DNA of 64,000 nt from Martinezella calliandrae (lineage in GTDB: Bacteria; Pseudomonadota; Alphaproteobacteria; Rhizobiales; Rhizobiaceae). The stretch is from assembly GCF_030272695.1 (NCBI RefSeq), contig NZ_JARFYN010000026.1, positions 26,737 to 90,736 on the forward strand, given 5' to 3'. The notes beneath the pieces are model-generated. The model made no database searches and had not been told where the DNA came from. It worked only from the letters and a program-made list of their open reading frames with translations. Of the stretch, positions 26,011-35,464 are shown piece by piece. Position 1 is the stretch's first letter; each line of letters opens with the position of its first letter. The position numbers and the translations under genes are program-made.

Positions 26011-27357
26011 ATGCCTATCAACATCACCATGCCTGCCCTCTCGCCGACCATGGAAGAGGGCAACCTCGCCAAGTGGCTTGTCAAGGAAGGCGATAAGATC
26101 AAGTCCGGTGACGTTATCGCCGAGATCGAGACCGACAAAGCAACGATGGAAGTCGAAGCCGTCGATGAAGGCACCGTCGCCAAGATCGTTGTTCCGGCCG
26201 GTACGGAAGGCGTCAAGGTTAATGCGCTGATCGCAGTTCTGGCCGGCGAAGGCGAGGATGTTTCCGCCGCTGCCTCCGGCGCCGCTGCTGCGCCTGCCGC
26301 CGCGGCACCAGCGCCAAAGGCGGAGACTGCTCCGGCCCATTCCGCGCCGGCCGCACAGCCTGCGCCGGTTGTGCCTGCGGCCCTTTCGACGGATGGTCAT
26401 CGCACCTTCGCTTCGCCGCTCGCTCGCCGCCTTGCCAAGGAGTCCGGCATCGACCTGACGGCGCTCGTCGGCTCCGGCCCGCATGGCCGGGTGATCAAGA
26501 AGGATATCGAAGCGGCTGTTGCCGGCACAGGCGTTGCCAAGGCCGCTCCGGCGGCTGCTCCTGCCGCTCAACCGGCCGCCGCTGCCCAGGCCGCGGCCGC
26601 AGCAGCGCTGAAGGGCATGTCGGAAGACGCCGTTCTCAAGCTGTTCGAGCCCGGTTCCTACGAGCTCGTGCCGCATGACGGCATGCGCAAGACCATTGCC
26701 AAGCGCCTGCAGGAATCCAAGCAGACCGTTCCGCATTTCTACGTCACCGTCGATTGCGAATTGGACGCATTGTTGGCGCTGCGCACGCAGCTCAACGATG
26801 CTGCTCCAAAGTCGAAGGATGGCGTTGCGGCCTACAAGCTCTCGGTCAATGACATGGTCATCAAGGCTCTGGCGCTTTCGCTGCGCGATGTACCGGATGC
26901 CAACGTCTCCTGGACCGACAACAACATGGTCAAGCACAAGCACGCCGATGTCGGCGTTGCCGTGTCCATACCGGGCGGCCTGATCACGCCGATCATCCGC
27001 AGCGCCGAGCTGAAGACGCTGTCGGCCATCTCCAACGAGATGAAGGACTACGGCAAGCGCGCCAAGGAGCGCAAGCTGAAGCCTGAGGAATACCAGGGCG
27101 GCACGACTGCCGTGTCGAATATGGGCATGATGGGCGTCAAGAACTTCTCCGCTGTCATCAACCCGCCGCATGCGACCATCCTGGCCGTCGGCGCGGGCGA
27201 GCAGCGTGTCATCGTCAAGAAGGGTGAAATGGCCATCGCCACCATGATGAGCGTCACCTTGTCGACCGACCATCGTTGTGTCGACGGTGCGCTTGGCGCG
27301 GAACTTCTGGCAGCCTTCAAGGGCTATATCGAAAACCCGATGGGGATGCTCGTCTGA
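26011..27357 (+). CDS. pdhC: Dihydrolipoamide acetyltransferase (PDH E2)
   Basis: Core of the pyruvate dehydrogenase complex; moves the acetyl group to CoA. It has 448 residues: lipoyl domain 1-80 with Lys 43, Ala/Pro linker, E1/E3-binding domain about 130-170 (FASPLARRLAKESGIDL), a second Ala-rich linker, and the catalytic domain from about 215. The active-site motif is DHRCVDGALGAELL with His 421. It is 15 bases downstream of pdhB with GGGGAGG as ribosome site. Confidence 0.97.
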   Translation: MPINITMPALSPTMEEGNLAKWLVKEGDKIKSGDVIAEIETDKATMEVEAVDEGTVAKIVVPAGTEGVKVNALIAVLAGEGEDVSAAASGAAAAPAAAAPAPKAETAPAHSAPAAQPAPVVPAALSTDGHRTFASPLARRLAKESGIDLTALVGSGPHGRVIKKDIEAAVAGTGVAKAAPAAAPAAQPAAAAQAAAAAALKGMSEDAVLKLFEPGSYELVPHDGMRKTIAKRLQESKQTVPHFYVTVDCELDALLALRTQLNDAAPKSKDGVAAYKLSVNDMVIKALALSLRDVPDANVSWTDNNMVKHKHADVGVAVSIPGGLITPIIRSAELKTLSAISNEMKDYGKRAKERKLKPEEYQGGTTAVSNMGMMGVKNFSAVINPPHATILAVGAGEQRVIVKKGEMAIATMMSVTLSTDHRCVDGALGAELLAAFKGYIENPMGMLV

Positions 27358-27382
27358 GCCTTGTCGTCAAACGGAGGCATGA

Positions 27383-28024
27383 ATGACCAAGACCGTTCTG
27401 TGTTATGGCGACTCGCTGACATGGGGCTATAACGCCGAGACGATCGGACGGCATGCCTTCGAAGATCGATGGCCGAGCGTGCTACAGAAGGCGCTCGGCG
27501 ATCAGGTCCGGATGATTCCGGAAGGGCTGAACGGACGCACTACGGCTTTCGACGACCATCTCGCCGATTGCGATCGTAACGGTGTGAAGGTCTTGCCGAC
27601 GATCCTGCAGACGCACACGCCGCTCGATCTCGTCATCATCATGTTGGGCACCAACGACATGAAGCCGGTGATCGCCGGTTCGGCCTTTGCCGCTTTGCAG
27701 GGCATCAGCCGCTTGATTCAGCTGGTGCGCAGTCATACATCGGGCTTCGAATATGAAGTCCCCGACATTTTGATCGTGGCTCCCCCACCCATCAGCGAGA
27801 CCGCCAATGCGGCTTTCGCCGCTCATTTCCTCGGCGCGGTCAAGGAGTCGGCAAAGCTTGCAACGCTCTATCGCGATTTGGCCGACGAACAGGGCTGCGG
27901 CTTTTTCGACGCAGGCACGGTTGCCGTCACCACGCCGCTCGACGGCGTGCATCTCGATGCAGATAACACGCGGGCGCTCGGCCGCGGCCTCGAGCCGATC
28001 GTGCGGATGATGCTCGGGCTTTAA
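27383..28024 (+). CDS. SGNH/GDSL-family hydrolase (arylesterase-like)
   Basis: 213 residues of the SGNH esterase fold. Block I is LCYGDSLTWGY with the nucleophile Ser at residue 11; block III is MLGTNDMK; the C-terminal DGVHLDADN carries the Asp and His of the triad. It lacks a signal peptide, so it is cytoplasmic. Substrate unknown; rhizobial relatives are annotated as arylesterases. It sits between pdhC and lpdA with GGAGG upstream and may be co-transcribed. Confidence 0.88.
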   Translation: MTKTVLCYGDSLTWGYNAETIGRHAFEDRWPSVLQKALGDQVRMIPEGLNGRTTAFDDHLADCDRNGVKVLPTILQTHTPLDLVIIMLGTNDMKPVIAGSAFAALQGISRLIQLVRSHTSGFEYEVPDILIVAPPPISETANAAFAAHFLGAVKESAKLATLYRDLADEQGCGFFDAGTVAVTTPLDGVHLDADNTRALGRGLEPIVRMMLGL

Positions 28025-28154
28025 CCATTTGATTGAGTGCGATCTTACCTGAAAGCCGCTTCAAATCCCTGCGGTCCTTCGGTTTGGTATCGGGCTTCGG
28101 GAAAATTAAGGCAGGCTGGGCTTCGACTGGTCGCCAACCAAAGGCAGGAAACAT

Positions 28155-29600
28155 ATGGCTGAGAATTACGACGTCATCATCATCGGCTCTGGCCCTGGCG
28201 GCTATGTCGCCGCCGTGCGCGCCGGCCAGCTTGGCCTGAAGACGGCGATCGTCGAACGAGAGCACTTGGGCGGCATCTGCCTGAACTGGGGCTGCATTCC
28301 GACCAAAGCGCTGTTGCGCTCGGCCGAAATCCTCGATCATTCCAATCATCTGAAGGACTATGGCCTTGTCCTGGAAGGCAAGGTTACGCCCGATGTCAAG
28401 GCGGTCGTCGCCCGTTCGCGCGGCGTATCCCTCCGCCTCAACATGGGCGTCGGCTTCCTCATGAAGAAGAACAAGGTCGACGTGATCTGGGGCGAGGCCA
28501 AGATTACCAAGCCCGGCGAAATCGTCGTCGGCAAGTCGACCAAGCCTGTCGTCGAGCCGCAGCATCCGCTGCCGAAGAACGTCAAGGGCGAGGGCACCTA
28601 TACCGCCAAGCACATCATCGTCGCCACCGGCGCCCGTCCGCGCGCTTTGCCCGGTATCGAACCGGACGGCAAGCTGATCTGGACCTATTTCGAAGCGTTG
28701 AAGCCGGATTTCCTGCCAAAGTCGCTCGTGGTCATGGGTTCCGGCGCCATCGGCATCGAATTTGCAAGTTTCTATCGCTCGCTCGGCGTCGATGTCACCG
28801 TCGTTGAAATCATGCCGACCGTCATGCCGGTCGAAGACGCCGAAATTTCCGGTATCGCCCGCAAGCAGTTGGAAAAGCGTGGCCTGAAGATCTTCACCAA
28901 GACGAAGGTCACCAAGGTCGACAAGAGTGCCAACTCCATCACCGCGCACATCGAGACTGAAGACGGCAAGGTGCAGCAGATCACCGCCGACCGCATGATC
29001 TCCGCCGTCGGCGTGCAGGGCAATATCGAGAATCTCGGCCTGGAAGCGCTCGGCGTGAAGACAGATCGTGGTTGCGTGGTCATCGACGGCTACGGCAAGA
29101 CTAACGTTGCGGGCATCTATGCGATCGGCGACGTCGCCGGCCCGCCGATGCTGGCGCACAAGGCCGAACATGAGGGGGTCGTCTGCGTCGAGAAGATCGC
29201 CGGCTTGCCGAACGTACATCCGACCGACAAGAGCAAGGTGCCGGGCTGCACCTATTGCCAGCCGCAGGTCGCCTCGGTCGGTCTGACGGAAGCCAGGGCA
29301 AAGGAACTCGGTCGCGACATCCGCGTCGGCCGCTTCCCGTTCACGGCCAACGGCAAGGCGATTGCTCTCGGCGAGGACCAGGGGCTTTGCAAGGTCATCT
29401 TCGACAAGAAGACCGGTGAACTGCTTGGCGCACACATGGTCGGCGCCGAAGTGACCGAACTGATCCAGGGCTTCGTCGTTGCCATGAATCTGGAGACGAC
29501 CGAAGAGGAACTGATGCACACGATCTTCCCGCATCCAACCGTTTCGGAAACGATGAAGGAAGCCTGTTTGGACGCCTACGGCCGGGTGCTGAACGCTTGA
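28155..29600 (+). CDS. lpdA: Dihydrolipoyl dehydrogenase (E3)
   Basis: FAD disulfide oxidoreductase that reoxidises lipoyl groups of the PDH complex. It has 481 residues. FAD motif IIIGSGPGGYVAAVRAG; redox cysteines 42 and 47 (GGICLNWGCIPTK); NAD motif VVMGSGAIGIEFASF; C-terminal His-Glu active site in IFPHPTVSETMKEA. A roughly 20-residue insertion around residues 130-150 (VVEPQHPLPKNVKGEGTY) is seen in alphaproteobacterial PDH-type E3. Placed after pdhABC, it is the E3 of this complex. Confidence 0.96.
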   Translation: MAENYDVIIIGSGPGGYVAAVRAGQLGLKTAIVEREHLGGICLNWGCIPTKALLRSAEILDHSNHLKDYGLVLEGKVTPDVKAVVARSRGVSLRLNMGVGFLMKKNKVDVIWGEAKITKPGEIVVGKSTKPVVEPQHPLPKNVKGEGTYTAKHIIVATGARPRALPGIEPDGKLIWTYFEALKPDFLPKSLVVMGSGAIGIEFASFYRSLGVDVTVVEIMPTVMPVEDAEISGIARKQLEKRGLKIFTKTKVTKVDKSANSITAHIETEDGKVQQITADRMISAVGVQGNIENLGLEALGVKTDRGCVVIDGYGKTNVAGIYAIGDVAGPPMLAHKAEHEGVVCVEKIAGLPNVHPTDKSKVPGCTYCQPQVASVGLTEARAKELGRDIRVGRFPFTANGKAIALGEDQGLCKVIFDKKTGELLGAHMVGAEVTELIQGFVVAMNLETTEEELMHTIFPHPTVSETMKEACLDAYGRVLNA

Positions 29601-29655
29601 TAATTTCCTGGTTCGCCCTCTATCCAGAGGGTGGAAAATTTCAAAGGAAATCATC

Positions 29656-29916
29656 ATGTCTATCGGTACTGAGGCTTGGATCGTCTTTCTGCTGATCGGT
29701 CTGGTGGCGGGATTTCTCGCCAGCTTGGTTGTTGGCGGTGGCGGCCTGATCAGTTGTTTGTTGAGTGGCGTGATCGGTGCTTTCGTAGGCGGGTTCCTGT
29801 TTAATTGGTTTGGGATTTCGCTCGGCATACAAAATGCGCTCGTGGTCGAAATCATCCATGCGACGGTCGGCGCGATCATTGTGGTACTTCTTGCAAGGGC
29901 GATAGCGTGGGGGTAA
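29656..29916 (+). CDS. GlsB/YeaQ/YmgE-family membrane protein
   Basis: 86 residues, almost entirely hydrophobic and glycine-rich. Three membrane helices are visible: about residues 8-27, 31-53 and 63-84 (ATVGAIIVVLLARAIAW). It resembles the GlsB/YeaQ/YmgE (transglycosylase-associated) family, linked to stress but without known activity. Seven bases separate it from a second, related gene. AAAGGAAATCATC precedes ATG 29656. Confidence 0.75.
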   Translation: MSIGTEAWIVFLLIGLVAGFLASLVVGGGGLISCLLSGVIGAFVGGFLFNWFGISLGIQNALVVEIIHATVGAIIVVLLARAIAWG

Positions 29917-29923
29917 AGGCGCA

Positions 29924-30172
29924 ATGGAAGGCGTAGGCTGGCTTGGTCTGATCATCATTGGCGGCCTTGCGGGTTGGCTCGCGGGCAAGCTCATGGAAGT
30001 GCGCTACGGCATCATCCTCAACATCGTTCTTGGCATTGCCGGCTCGGTCGTTGCGGCGGGCATTCTTGTGCAACTGCATGTCGGTGTGCCCGGGGGCCGG
30101 CTTGGTTATTTCGTCACCGGTTTCATCGGTGCTTGCATTCTGATATTTCTCGCCAAACTCGTCCGGCGATGA
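29924..30172 (+). CDS. GlsB/YeaQ/YmgE-family membrane protein
   Basis: 82 residues with the family pattern GWLGLIIIGGLAGWLAGKLM, then NIVLGIAGSVVAAGIL and YFVTGFIGACILIFLAKLVRR. It is a clear paralogue of the gene at 52761-53018 on the other strand, sharing IIIGGLAGWLA and TGFIGACILIF. It is paired with the gene just upstream and followed 36 bases later by lipA. Function unknown; a stress-response membrane protein by family. Confidence 0.85.
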   Translation: MEGVGWLGLIIIGGLAGWLAGKLMEVRYGIILNIVLGIAGSVVAAGILVQLHVGVPGGRLGYFVTGFIGACILIFLAKLVRR

Positions 30173-30208
30173 AAAGGCCGCGGGTCAGCGGCGGAAAGTA
30201 GACGTTTC

Positions 30209-31180
30209 ATGGTCACGATTCTCGACACCATCAATCCAGAGGCAAAGCGCATCAGGCATCCGGAAAAGGCGCATAGGCCGGATACGGAAGTCCTGCGCAA
30301 GCCGGATTGGATCCGTGTCAAGGCGCCGACATCCAAAGGCTATGCCGAGACCCGCTCGATCGTGAAGGAGCACAAGCTCGTCACCGTATGCGAGGAGGCT
30401 GGCTGCCCGAATATCGGCGAATGCTGGGACAAGAAGCACGCGACCTTCATGATCATGGGCGAGATTTGTACGCGCGCCTGTGCATTCTGCAATGTCTCGA
30501 CCGGCAAGCCGAATGCGCTCGATATGGCCGAGCCTGAAAATGTTGCCAAGGCCGTCAAGGAAATGGGCCTTAGCCACGTTGTCATCACGTCCGTTGACCG
30601 CGACGATCTGGAAGACGGCGGTGCCGAGCACTTCGAAAAAGTGATCTGGGCGATCCGCGCCGCGTCGCCTGCAACGACGATCGAGATCCTGACGCCGGAC
30701 TTCCTGCGCAAGCCAGGCGCTCTTGAACGGGTCGTTGCTGCCAAGCCCGATGTTTTCAATCACAATCTGGAAACGGTACCTTCCAAGTACCTGACGGTAC
30801 GTCCCGGCGCCCGCTATTTCCACTCGATCCGCCTGCTGCAGCGGGTCAAGGAGCTCGATCCGACCATGTTCACCAAGTCCGGCATCATGGTGGGCCTTGG
30901 CGAAGAGCGCAACGAAGTGCTGCAGTTGATGGACGACCTCAGGACCGCCGACGTCGACTTCCTGACCATCGGCCAGTATCTGCAGCCGACGCGCAAGCAT
31001 CATCAGGTCATGAGCTTCGTCACCCCTGACGAATTCAAGTCCTACGAGACGGTCGCCTACACCAAGGGCTTCCTGATGGTCGCCTCCAGCCCGCTCACCC
31101 GTTCTTCGCACCATGCCGGCGACGATTTCGCCCGGCTGCGGGCTGCCCGCGAGAAAAAGGTTTTGCTGGCGGCTGAATAA
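30209..31180 (+). CDS. lipA: Lipoyl synthase
   Basis: Radical SAM enzyme inserting two sulfurs into octanoyl groups on lipoyl domains, so it activates PdhB and PdhC encoded nearby. It has 323 residues. The auxiliary cluster uses Cys 61, 66 and 72 (CEEAGCPNIGEC); the SAM cluster is Cys 87, 91 and 94 (CTRACAFC); the C-terminal RSSHHAG provides the auxiliary-cluster Ser. All residues are intact. It is followed by a strong terminator. Confidence 0.98.
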   Translation: MVTILDTINPEAKRIRHPEKAHRPDTEVLRKPDWIRVKAPTSKGYAETRSIVKEHKLVTVCEEAGCPNIGECWDKKHATFMIMGEICTRACAFCNVSTGKPNALDMAEPENVAKAVKEMGLSHVVITSVDRDDLEDGGAEHFEKVIWAIRAASPATTIEILTPDFLRKPGALERVVAAKPDVFNHNLETVPSKYLTVRPGARYFHSIRLLQRVKELDPTMFTKSGIMVGLGEERNEVLQLMDDLRTADVDFLTIGQYLQPTRKHHQVMSFVTPDEFKSYETVAYTKGFLMVASSPLTRSSHHAGDDFARLRAAREKKVLLAAE

Positions 31181-31211
31181 GTCCGACAAGATTAAATCTT
31201 GCGTTTCGAAC

Positions 31212-31239
31212 AAACCGCGGCGATTGTGCCGCGGTTTTT
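31212..31239 (+). terminator. Rho-independent terminator after lipA
   Basis: AAACCGCGGC (31212-31221), six-base loop, GCCGCGGTTT (31228-31237) and a short T-run. It ends the pdh-lipA stretch. Confidence 0.85.
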
Positions 31240-31436
31240 GTTCGCGCCGTCACGTGTTCGTCATCGGAGCGGCCTAGGGAACACGCCGCCGCTAGTTACC
31301 GGTTTCGGCGCTTTAGAATCATAATGAGGCGGACCGTGGAGCAGACCGTCAAGTCGCAGGCGCCGCCCTATCCCGTCGATAGAGACCACGCGGCTCACAT
31401 CCTCGAAAAGGCAAAATCAAGATTTGAGAGGCGGTC

Positions 31437-32030
31437 ATGGATCGAGTGACGATGCCTTTGTTGCGTGCGGAAGTGCGCGATCTCGCCGTAGCGGCCGATC
31501 ATATCCGCAGGGCGAATCGAATGCTCGTCATGGGCTGTTCCGGCGGCGGAAAATCGACACTCTCGCAAAAGATCGCCACCCGCTTCGGCCTTACCTATGT
31601 CTCGATCGACCGCGACGTCTTGTGGCTGCCGGGCTGGGTCCAGCGCGAACGGGACGAGCAGCGGGCCATCGTCGTCTCCAAGGTGAACGGCGAGCGCTGG
31701 ATCATGGATGGCACCAACCCCTCGACTTTCGACGTGCGTCTGCCGCGCACCGATTTCGTCATTTGGGTGCGGATGCCGCGGCTGCTGTGCATCTGGGGCG
31801 CCGTCTCCCGCTGGATCAAATGGATGGGCCGCACGCGCCCGGAAATGGCGCCAGGCTGCATCGAGAAAGTCGATTGGGAATTCCTGCGCTTCATCTGGAC
31901 GTTCGAACAGAATTTCACACCGCGTGTTGTCGCGGGCCTTGTCGAACACGGCCCCGATGTACCCGTTCTACAGCTAAAATCCCGCGGCGAAATGCGCCAG
32001 CTCCTTGATCTTCTGAGCCGTCCTGCTTAA
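31437..32030 (+). CDS. P-loop nucleoside/adenylate-kinase-like protein
   Basis: 197 residues resembling the adenylate-kinase-like 'topology modulation' (FlaR-type) P-loop proteins. Walker A is GCSGGGKST at 33-41. Next come YVSIDRDVLWLPGW and WIMDGTNPSTFDVRL, the acceptor region, and VIWVRMPRLLCIWG like a Walker B strand. Substrate is unknown. ATG 31437 follows GAGAGGCGG; ATG 31452 is an alternative. It is immediately followed by the RatA/Coq10 gene. Confidence 0.75.
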   Translation: MDRVTMPLLRAEVRDLAVAADHIRRANRMLVMGCSGGGKSTLSQKIATRFGLTYVSIDRDVLWLPGWVQRERDEQRAIVVSKVNGERWIMDGTNPSTFDVRLPRTDFVIWVRMPRLLCIWGAVSRWIKWMGRTRPEMAPGCIEKVDWEFLRFIWTFEQNFTPRVVAGLVEHGPDVPVLQLKSRGEMRQLLDLLSRPA

Positions 32031-32039
32031 TTGCCGCTC

Positions 32040-32486
32040 ATGCCTCAGTTTGAAACGCACCGCCCTGTCCCGCACTCGCCTGACCAGATGTTCGACCTCG
32101 TCGCCGATGTCGAGCGCTATCCGGAATTTCTGCCTCTTTGCGAGGCGCTGGTTGTCCGCAATCGCAAGGAGCGCGACTGCAAGATCCTGCTGATTGCAGA
32201 TATGACCGTCGGCTACAAGGCGATCCGCGAGACCTTTACGACGCAGGTGCTGCTGAACAAGCCGGAGCGGGCCATCGATGTGAAATATATCGACGGGCCA
32301 TTCAAATATCTCGACAACCGCTGGCGCTTCACGCCGTTGGAAAACGGCGGCTGCAGCATTGATTTTTTCATCGACTATGAGTTCAAGAGTCGCATCCTCG
32401 GCGCCCTGATGGGATCGATGTTCGATCGCGCTTTCCGTATGTTCACGGATGCTTTCGAGACACGTGCGAAGAAGATCTACGCCTGA
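32040..32486 (+). CDS. RatA/Coq10-family START-domain protein
   Basis: 148 residues of the polyketide-cyclase/START fold. The start QFETHRPVPHSPDQMFDLVADVERYPEFLPLCEAL is the family signature in pieces, and IDVKYIDGPFKYLDNRWRF lies in the middle. By family it is a ubiquinone-binding chaperone (Coq10) or the RatA-type ribosome-association protein; sequence alone does not decide. ATG 32040 matches the family start; TTG 32031 would add three residues. Confidence 0.85.
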   Translation: MPQFETHRPVPHSPDQMFDLVADVERYPEFLPLCEALVVRNRKERDCKILLIADMTVGYKAIRETFTTQVLLNKPERAIDVKYIDGPFKYLDNRWRFTPLENGGCSIDFFIDYEFKSRILGALMGSMFDRAFRMFTDAFETRAKKIYA

Positions 32487-32500
32487 GGCGGGAGTAGGTG

Positions 32501-32998
32501 CTACTTGCCAAGAGTGATCAGCATTTCCAATGCGGCCTTCAAAGTAGCAAGTCGAACCTTGTCGCGGCCAATATCGCCATAACGCATTTCATGATGGATG
32601 AGTGAGCCGCTACGCGCCTTGGCGGCGAGGTGGACCAGTCCGACGGGCTTTTCCGCAGAGCCGCCACCGGGTCCGGCAACTCCGGTGACTGCGACGGCGA
32701 AGTCAGCCCGGGAGCGGAAAAGGGCGCCGTGCACCATTTGCAGTGCCGTCTCTTTCGAGACAGCACCGAACTGCATCAGCGTCTGCTCTTGAACACCGAG
32801 CATCTCCATCTTCGCCTTATTCGTGTAGGTGACGAAGCCGCGCTCGACGACGGCCGATGAGCCGGGAATTTCCGTCAAGGCACCCACGATCAGCCCGCCG
32901 GTACAGGATTCCGCCGTGGCCACCATCCAACCCTTCGCCGTGAAATCGGTGATAATGCCGTGGGCGAGCGCCAAAATATCGTCGGGAAAATGGGTCAT
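32501..32998 (-). CDS. CinA C-terminal-domain protein (nicotinamide-nucleotide amidase type)
   Basis: 165 residues consisting only of the CinA C-terminal domain. Motifs: TAESCTGGLIVGALTEIPGSS, FVTYTNKAKMEMLGV and AVTGVAGPGGGSAEKPVG. By family it deamidates nicotinamide mononucleotide. Its ATG overlaps the 3' end of ispDF (ATGA-type), so the two are co-transcribed on the minus strand. Confidence 0.9.
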   Translation of the reverse strand: MTHFPDDILALAHGIITDFTAKGWMVATAESCTGGLIVGALTEIPGSSAVVERGFVTYTNKAKMEMLGVQEQTLMQFGAVSKETALQMVHGALFRSRADFAVAVTGVAGPGGGSAEKPVGLVHLAAKARSGSLIHHEMRYGDIGRDKVRLATLKAALEMLITLGK

Positions 32999-34215
32999 GC
33001 CTTGCCTCCGCGATAAACGACCGTCGCCGTAGCGATGGCCGCAATGCCCTCGCGGCGGCCGACAAAGCCGATCTTTTCATTGGTGGTCGCCTTCACAGAG
33101 CAGCGCTCGAGGTCGATCCCCAGGAACTCCGAGAGCTTGGCGCGCATGGCCTCGCGGTGCGGCCCGACCTTTGGAGCTTCGGCAATTAGCGAGACATCGG
33201 CATTCATGATTGTGCCGCCGTGATCGCGGACGATCTTCGCCGCATGTTCGATGAAGATGCGGGAAGGGGCTCCCTTCCACTTTGGATCGGAGGGTGGAAA
33301 GTGGTCGCCTATGTCGCCTGCACCGCAGGTGGCGAGCAAGGCGTCGGTGAGCGCATGCAGCGCGACATCCGCGTCCGAATGGCCCTGTAGCTTCTGGTCA
33401 TGCGCAATGAAGACGCCGCACAGTGTCACGCCGTTGCCCGGTCCGAGCTGGTGGACATCGTAGCCGTTGCCGGTGCGCACATCCGGCAGCAGGCCGGCGC
33501 AAAGCTTTTCATCGGCCATGGCGATATCCCTTTTGACCGTCAATTTAACATTGTCCGAACTGCCGGCAACAAGCGTCACCGGCAGGCCGCTCCATTCGGC
33601 GATCGCGGCGTCGTCGGTGAAATCAGTCTTGTTCTCGCCAGCGGCTTTTTCATGCGCCGCCAGAATATCAGCGTATCGGAAGGACTGAGGCGTCTGCGCG
33701 GCGTAGAGCCCAGCGCGGGGCACGGTTTCCGTCACCCGTGCATCGGCGCCCGCCCGTTTCAGCGTATCCGTTACCGGCATGGCGGGCAGGACGGCGGGTG
33801 CGCCGGCAGCCAGTGCCGCAGCGACGCGATCGAGCAGAGCATGGTCGAAGAATGGCCGTACGGCATCATGGATCATAACATGTGTGACACCGGCATCTTC
33901 CAATTGCCGCAGCCCGGCAAGCACCGATTGCTGGCGGGAAGCGCCGCCGAAAGCCGTCGCGACTTCAGGCGAATCGGCAAGTTGTTGCAGCGCGGCCTGG
34001 AGCAGTGCTTCGTCGTCGCGATGGATGACGATCACGATTTTTGACGCCTGCGGCCATGTCACGAATTTTTCAAGCGTATGCGCAATAACCGACCGGCCGC
34101 CGATCGGGCGATACTGCTTCGGACCCTCCTCGGGCGATCCCGCCCGCTCGCCACGCCCGGCAGCAACGATTACGATTCCGACCGACATCGGTTGCATTGA
34201 GTGCATTTGCGTCAT
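32995..34215 (-). CDS. ispDF: Bifunctional IspD/IspF (MEP pathway)
   Basis: Two non-consecutive MEP-pathway enzymes fused, as is usual in alphaproteobacteria. About 406 residues. Residues 10-235 are the CDP-ME synthase (IVIVAAGRGERAG, then MIHDAVRPFFDHALLDRV). From about 247 the MECDP synthase begins (NGYDVHQLGPGNGVTLCG, GHSDADVALHALTDALL, GDIGDHFPPSD), with metal-binding Asp and His. The frame extends to 34401. I prefer ATG 34215 after GGGGG; ATG 34206 and 34197 are also possible. Confidence 0.95.
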   Translation of the reverse strand: MTQMHSMQPMSVGIVIVAAGRGERAGSPEEGPKQYRPIGGRSVIAHTLEKFVTWPQASKIVIVIHRDDEALLQAALQQLADSPEVATAFGGASRQQSVLAGLRQLEDAGVTHVMIHDAVRPFFDHALLDRVAAALAAGAPAVLPAMPVTDTLKRAGADARVTETVPRAGLYAAQTPQSFRYADILAAHEKAAGENKTDFTDDAAIAEWSGLPVTLVAGSSDNVKLTVKRDIAMADEKLCAGLLPDVRTGNGYDVHQLGPGNGVTLCGVFIAHDQKLQGHSDADVALHALTDALLATCGAGDIGDHFPPSDPKWKGAPSRIFIEHAAKIVRDHGGTIMNADVSLIAEAPKVGPHREAMRAKLSEFLGIDLERCSVKATTNEKIGFVGRREGIAAIATATVVYRGGKA

Positions 34216-34435
34216 AAACCCCCAGGGATGAAAGGCTTTCGCCCCAGCATGATCTCCAAAGGTGTAGAGCAGTTTTGGGACAGGATCATGCCAGGCAGAT
34301 CGCCAAAGTGGGATCTCGTTCCAGCAGGGTCTATCGCCTCGAATGCGTATTTTCCAGCATTTGCCCGAAAAATATCGGCATTCTCCGAAACCTCTTGGCA
34401 AGCTTCGTAAGACTGTCTAAAAATAGTGCAGATAT

Positions 34436-35464
34436 ATGGTGTGCCTGAAAGATAATCATTTGTTTTTGCCCGAGCTTGCAGCCCCATTTTCCATCGGCCC
34501 GGTGCCAATCCGCAATCGCGTGATCCTCGCGCCGATGTCGGGTGTGACCGATTTGCCTTTCCGACAACTTGCGTTGCGTTATGGGGCTGGCCTGGTCGTG
34601 ACCGAGATGGTCGCCAGTCGCGAATTGGTGCAGAACACGGCCGAATCCTGGGCGCGGCTGAGGAGCGCCGGGCTGAAGCCGCATATGGTGCAACTCGCCG
34701 GTCGCGAGGCGCACTGGATGGCCGAGGCGGCCAGGATCGCCGCCGATAATGGCGCTGACATCATCGATATCAATATGGGTTGCCCGGCCAAGAAGGTCAT
34801 CGGCGGCTATTCCGGTTCGGCGCTGATGCGTGATCCGGATCATGCGCTGAGCCTGATCGAGGCGACGGTCAAGGCGGTCGATATTCCCGTGACGCTGAAG
34901 ATGCGGCTCGGCTGGGACGAAAGCTCCATCAACGCGCCGCACATTGCCCGCCGTGCGGAGGCGGCCGGGATTGAGCTCGTGACCATCCATGGCCGCACTC
35001 GCATGCAATTCTACCAGGGCAGGGCGGATTGGGACGCGATCGGCGCTGTGCGTGATGTCATCTCCATTCCGCTGGTCGCCAATGGCGATGTCGACACGCC
35101 CGAGGACGCACGAGAGATACTCCGCCGCTCGGGCGCCGATGCCATCATGGTCGGCCGCAGCTGTCAGGGGCGGCCATGGCATGCTGGCGTGCTTGCCGGC
35201 CACAGTGAACCGGATCGCAGTGAGATCGCCGATATCGCCCTTGAGCATTATCAGATGATGCTGGCGTTCTACGGCGAAGACGTTGGCATTCGCCATGCCC
35301 GCAAACATCTCGGCTGGTATCTGGACCGTTACGCTCCCACCGTAACAGGCGCTGAAAAGGCAGGGATCATGACGTCGAAAGACGGGAGCGATGTGGCGGC
35401 ATTGTTCCATGCGGCACTGCAGGCCGGGTCCGATCTCGCCCAAGACGTCCAGGAGGCCGCATGA
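34436..35464 (+). CDS. dusB: tRNA-dihydrouridine synthase (DusB/NifR3)
   Basis: FMN enzyme reducing uridines in the tRNA D-loop. It has 342 residues, a TIM barrel: ILAPMSGVTDLPFRQLALR near the start, VQLAGREAHWMAEAARIA, DINMGCPAKKV with the catalytic Cys, KMRLGW, and TIHGRTRMQFYQG. Known as nifR3 in rhizobia because it heads the ntrBC operon. The stop overlaps ntrB (ATGA). Its promoter probably drives ntrB and ntrC. Confidence 0.96.
   Translation: MVCLKDNHLFLPELAAPFSIGPVPIRNRVILAPMSGVTDLPFRQLALRYGAGLVVTEMVASRELVQNTAESWARLRSAGLKPHMVQLAGREAHWMAEAARIAADNGADIIDINMGCPAKKVIGGYSGSALMRDPDHALSLIEATVKAVDIPVTLKMRLGWDESSINAPHIARRAEAAGIELVTIHGRTRMQFYQGRADWDAIGAVRDVISIPLVANGDVDTPEDAREILRRSGADAIMVGRSCQGRPWHAGVLAGHSEPDRSEIADIALEHYQMMLAFYGEDVGIRHARKHLGWYLDRYAPTVTGAEKAGIMTSKDGSDVAALFHAALQAGSDLAQDVQEAA

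Noticed and set aside
23530..27273. 1247-codon open frame on the minus strand opposite pdhA-pdhB-pdhC
   Set aside because: It is the antisense of three certain genes; high GC and codon bias keep that frame open. Its translation shows no domain.
27927..29924. 665-codon minus-strand frame opposite lpdA
   Set aside because: Shadow of lpdA and its neighbours; no recognisable motifs.
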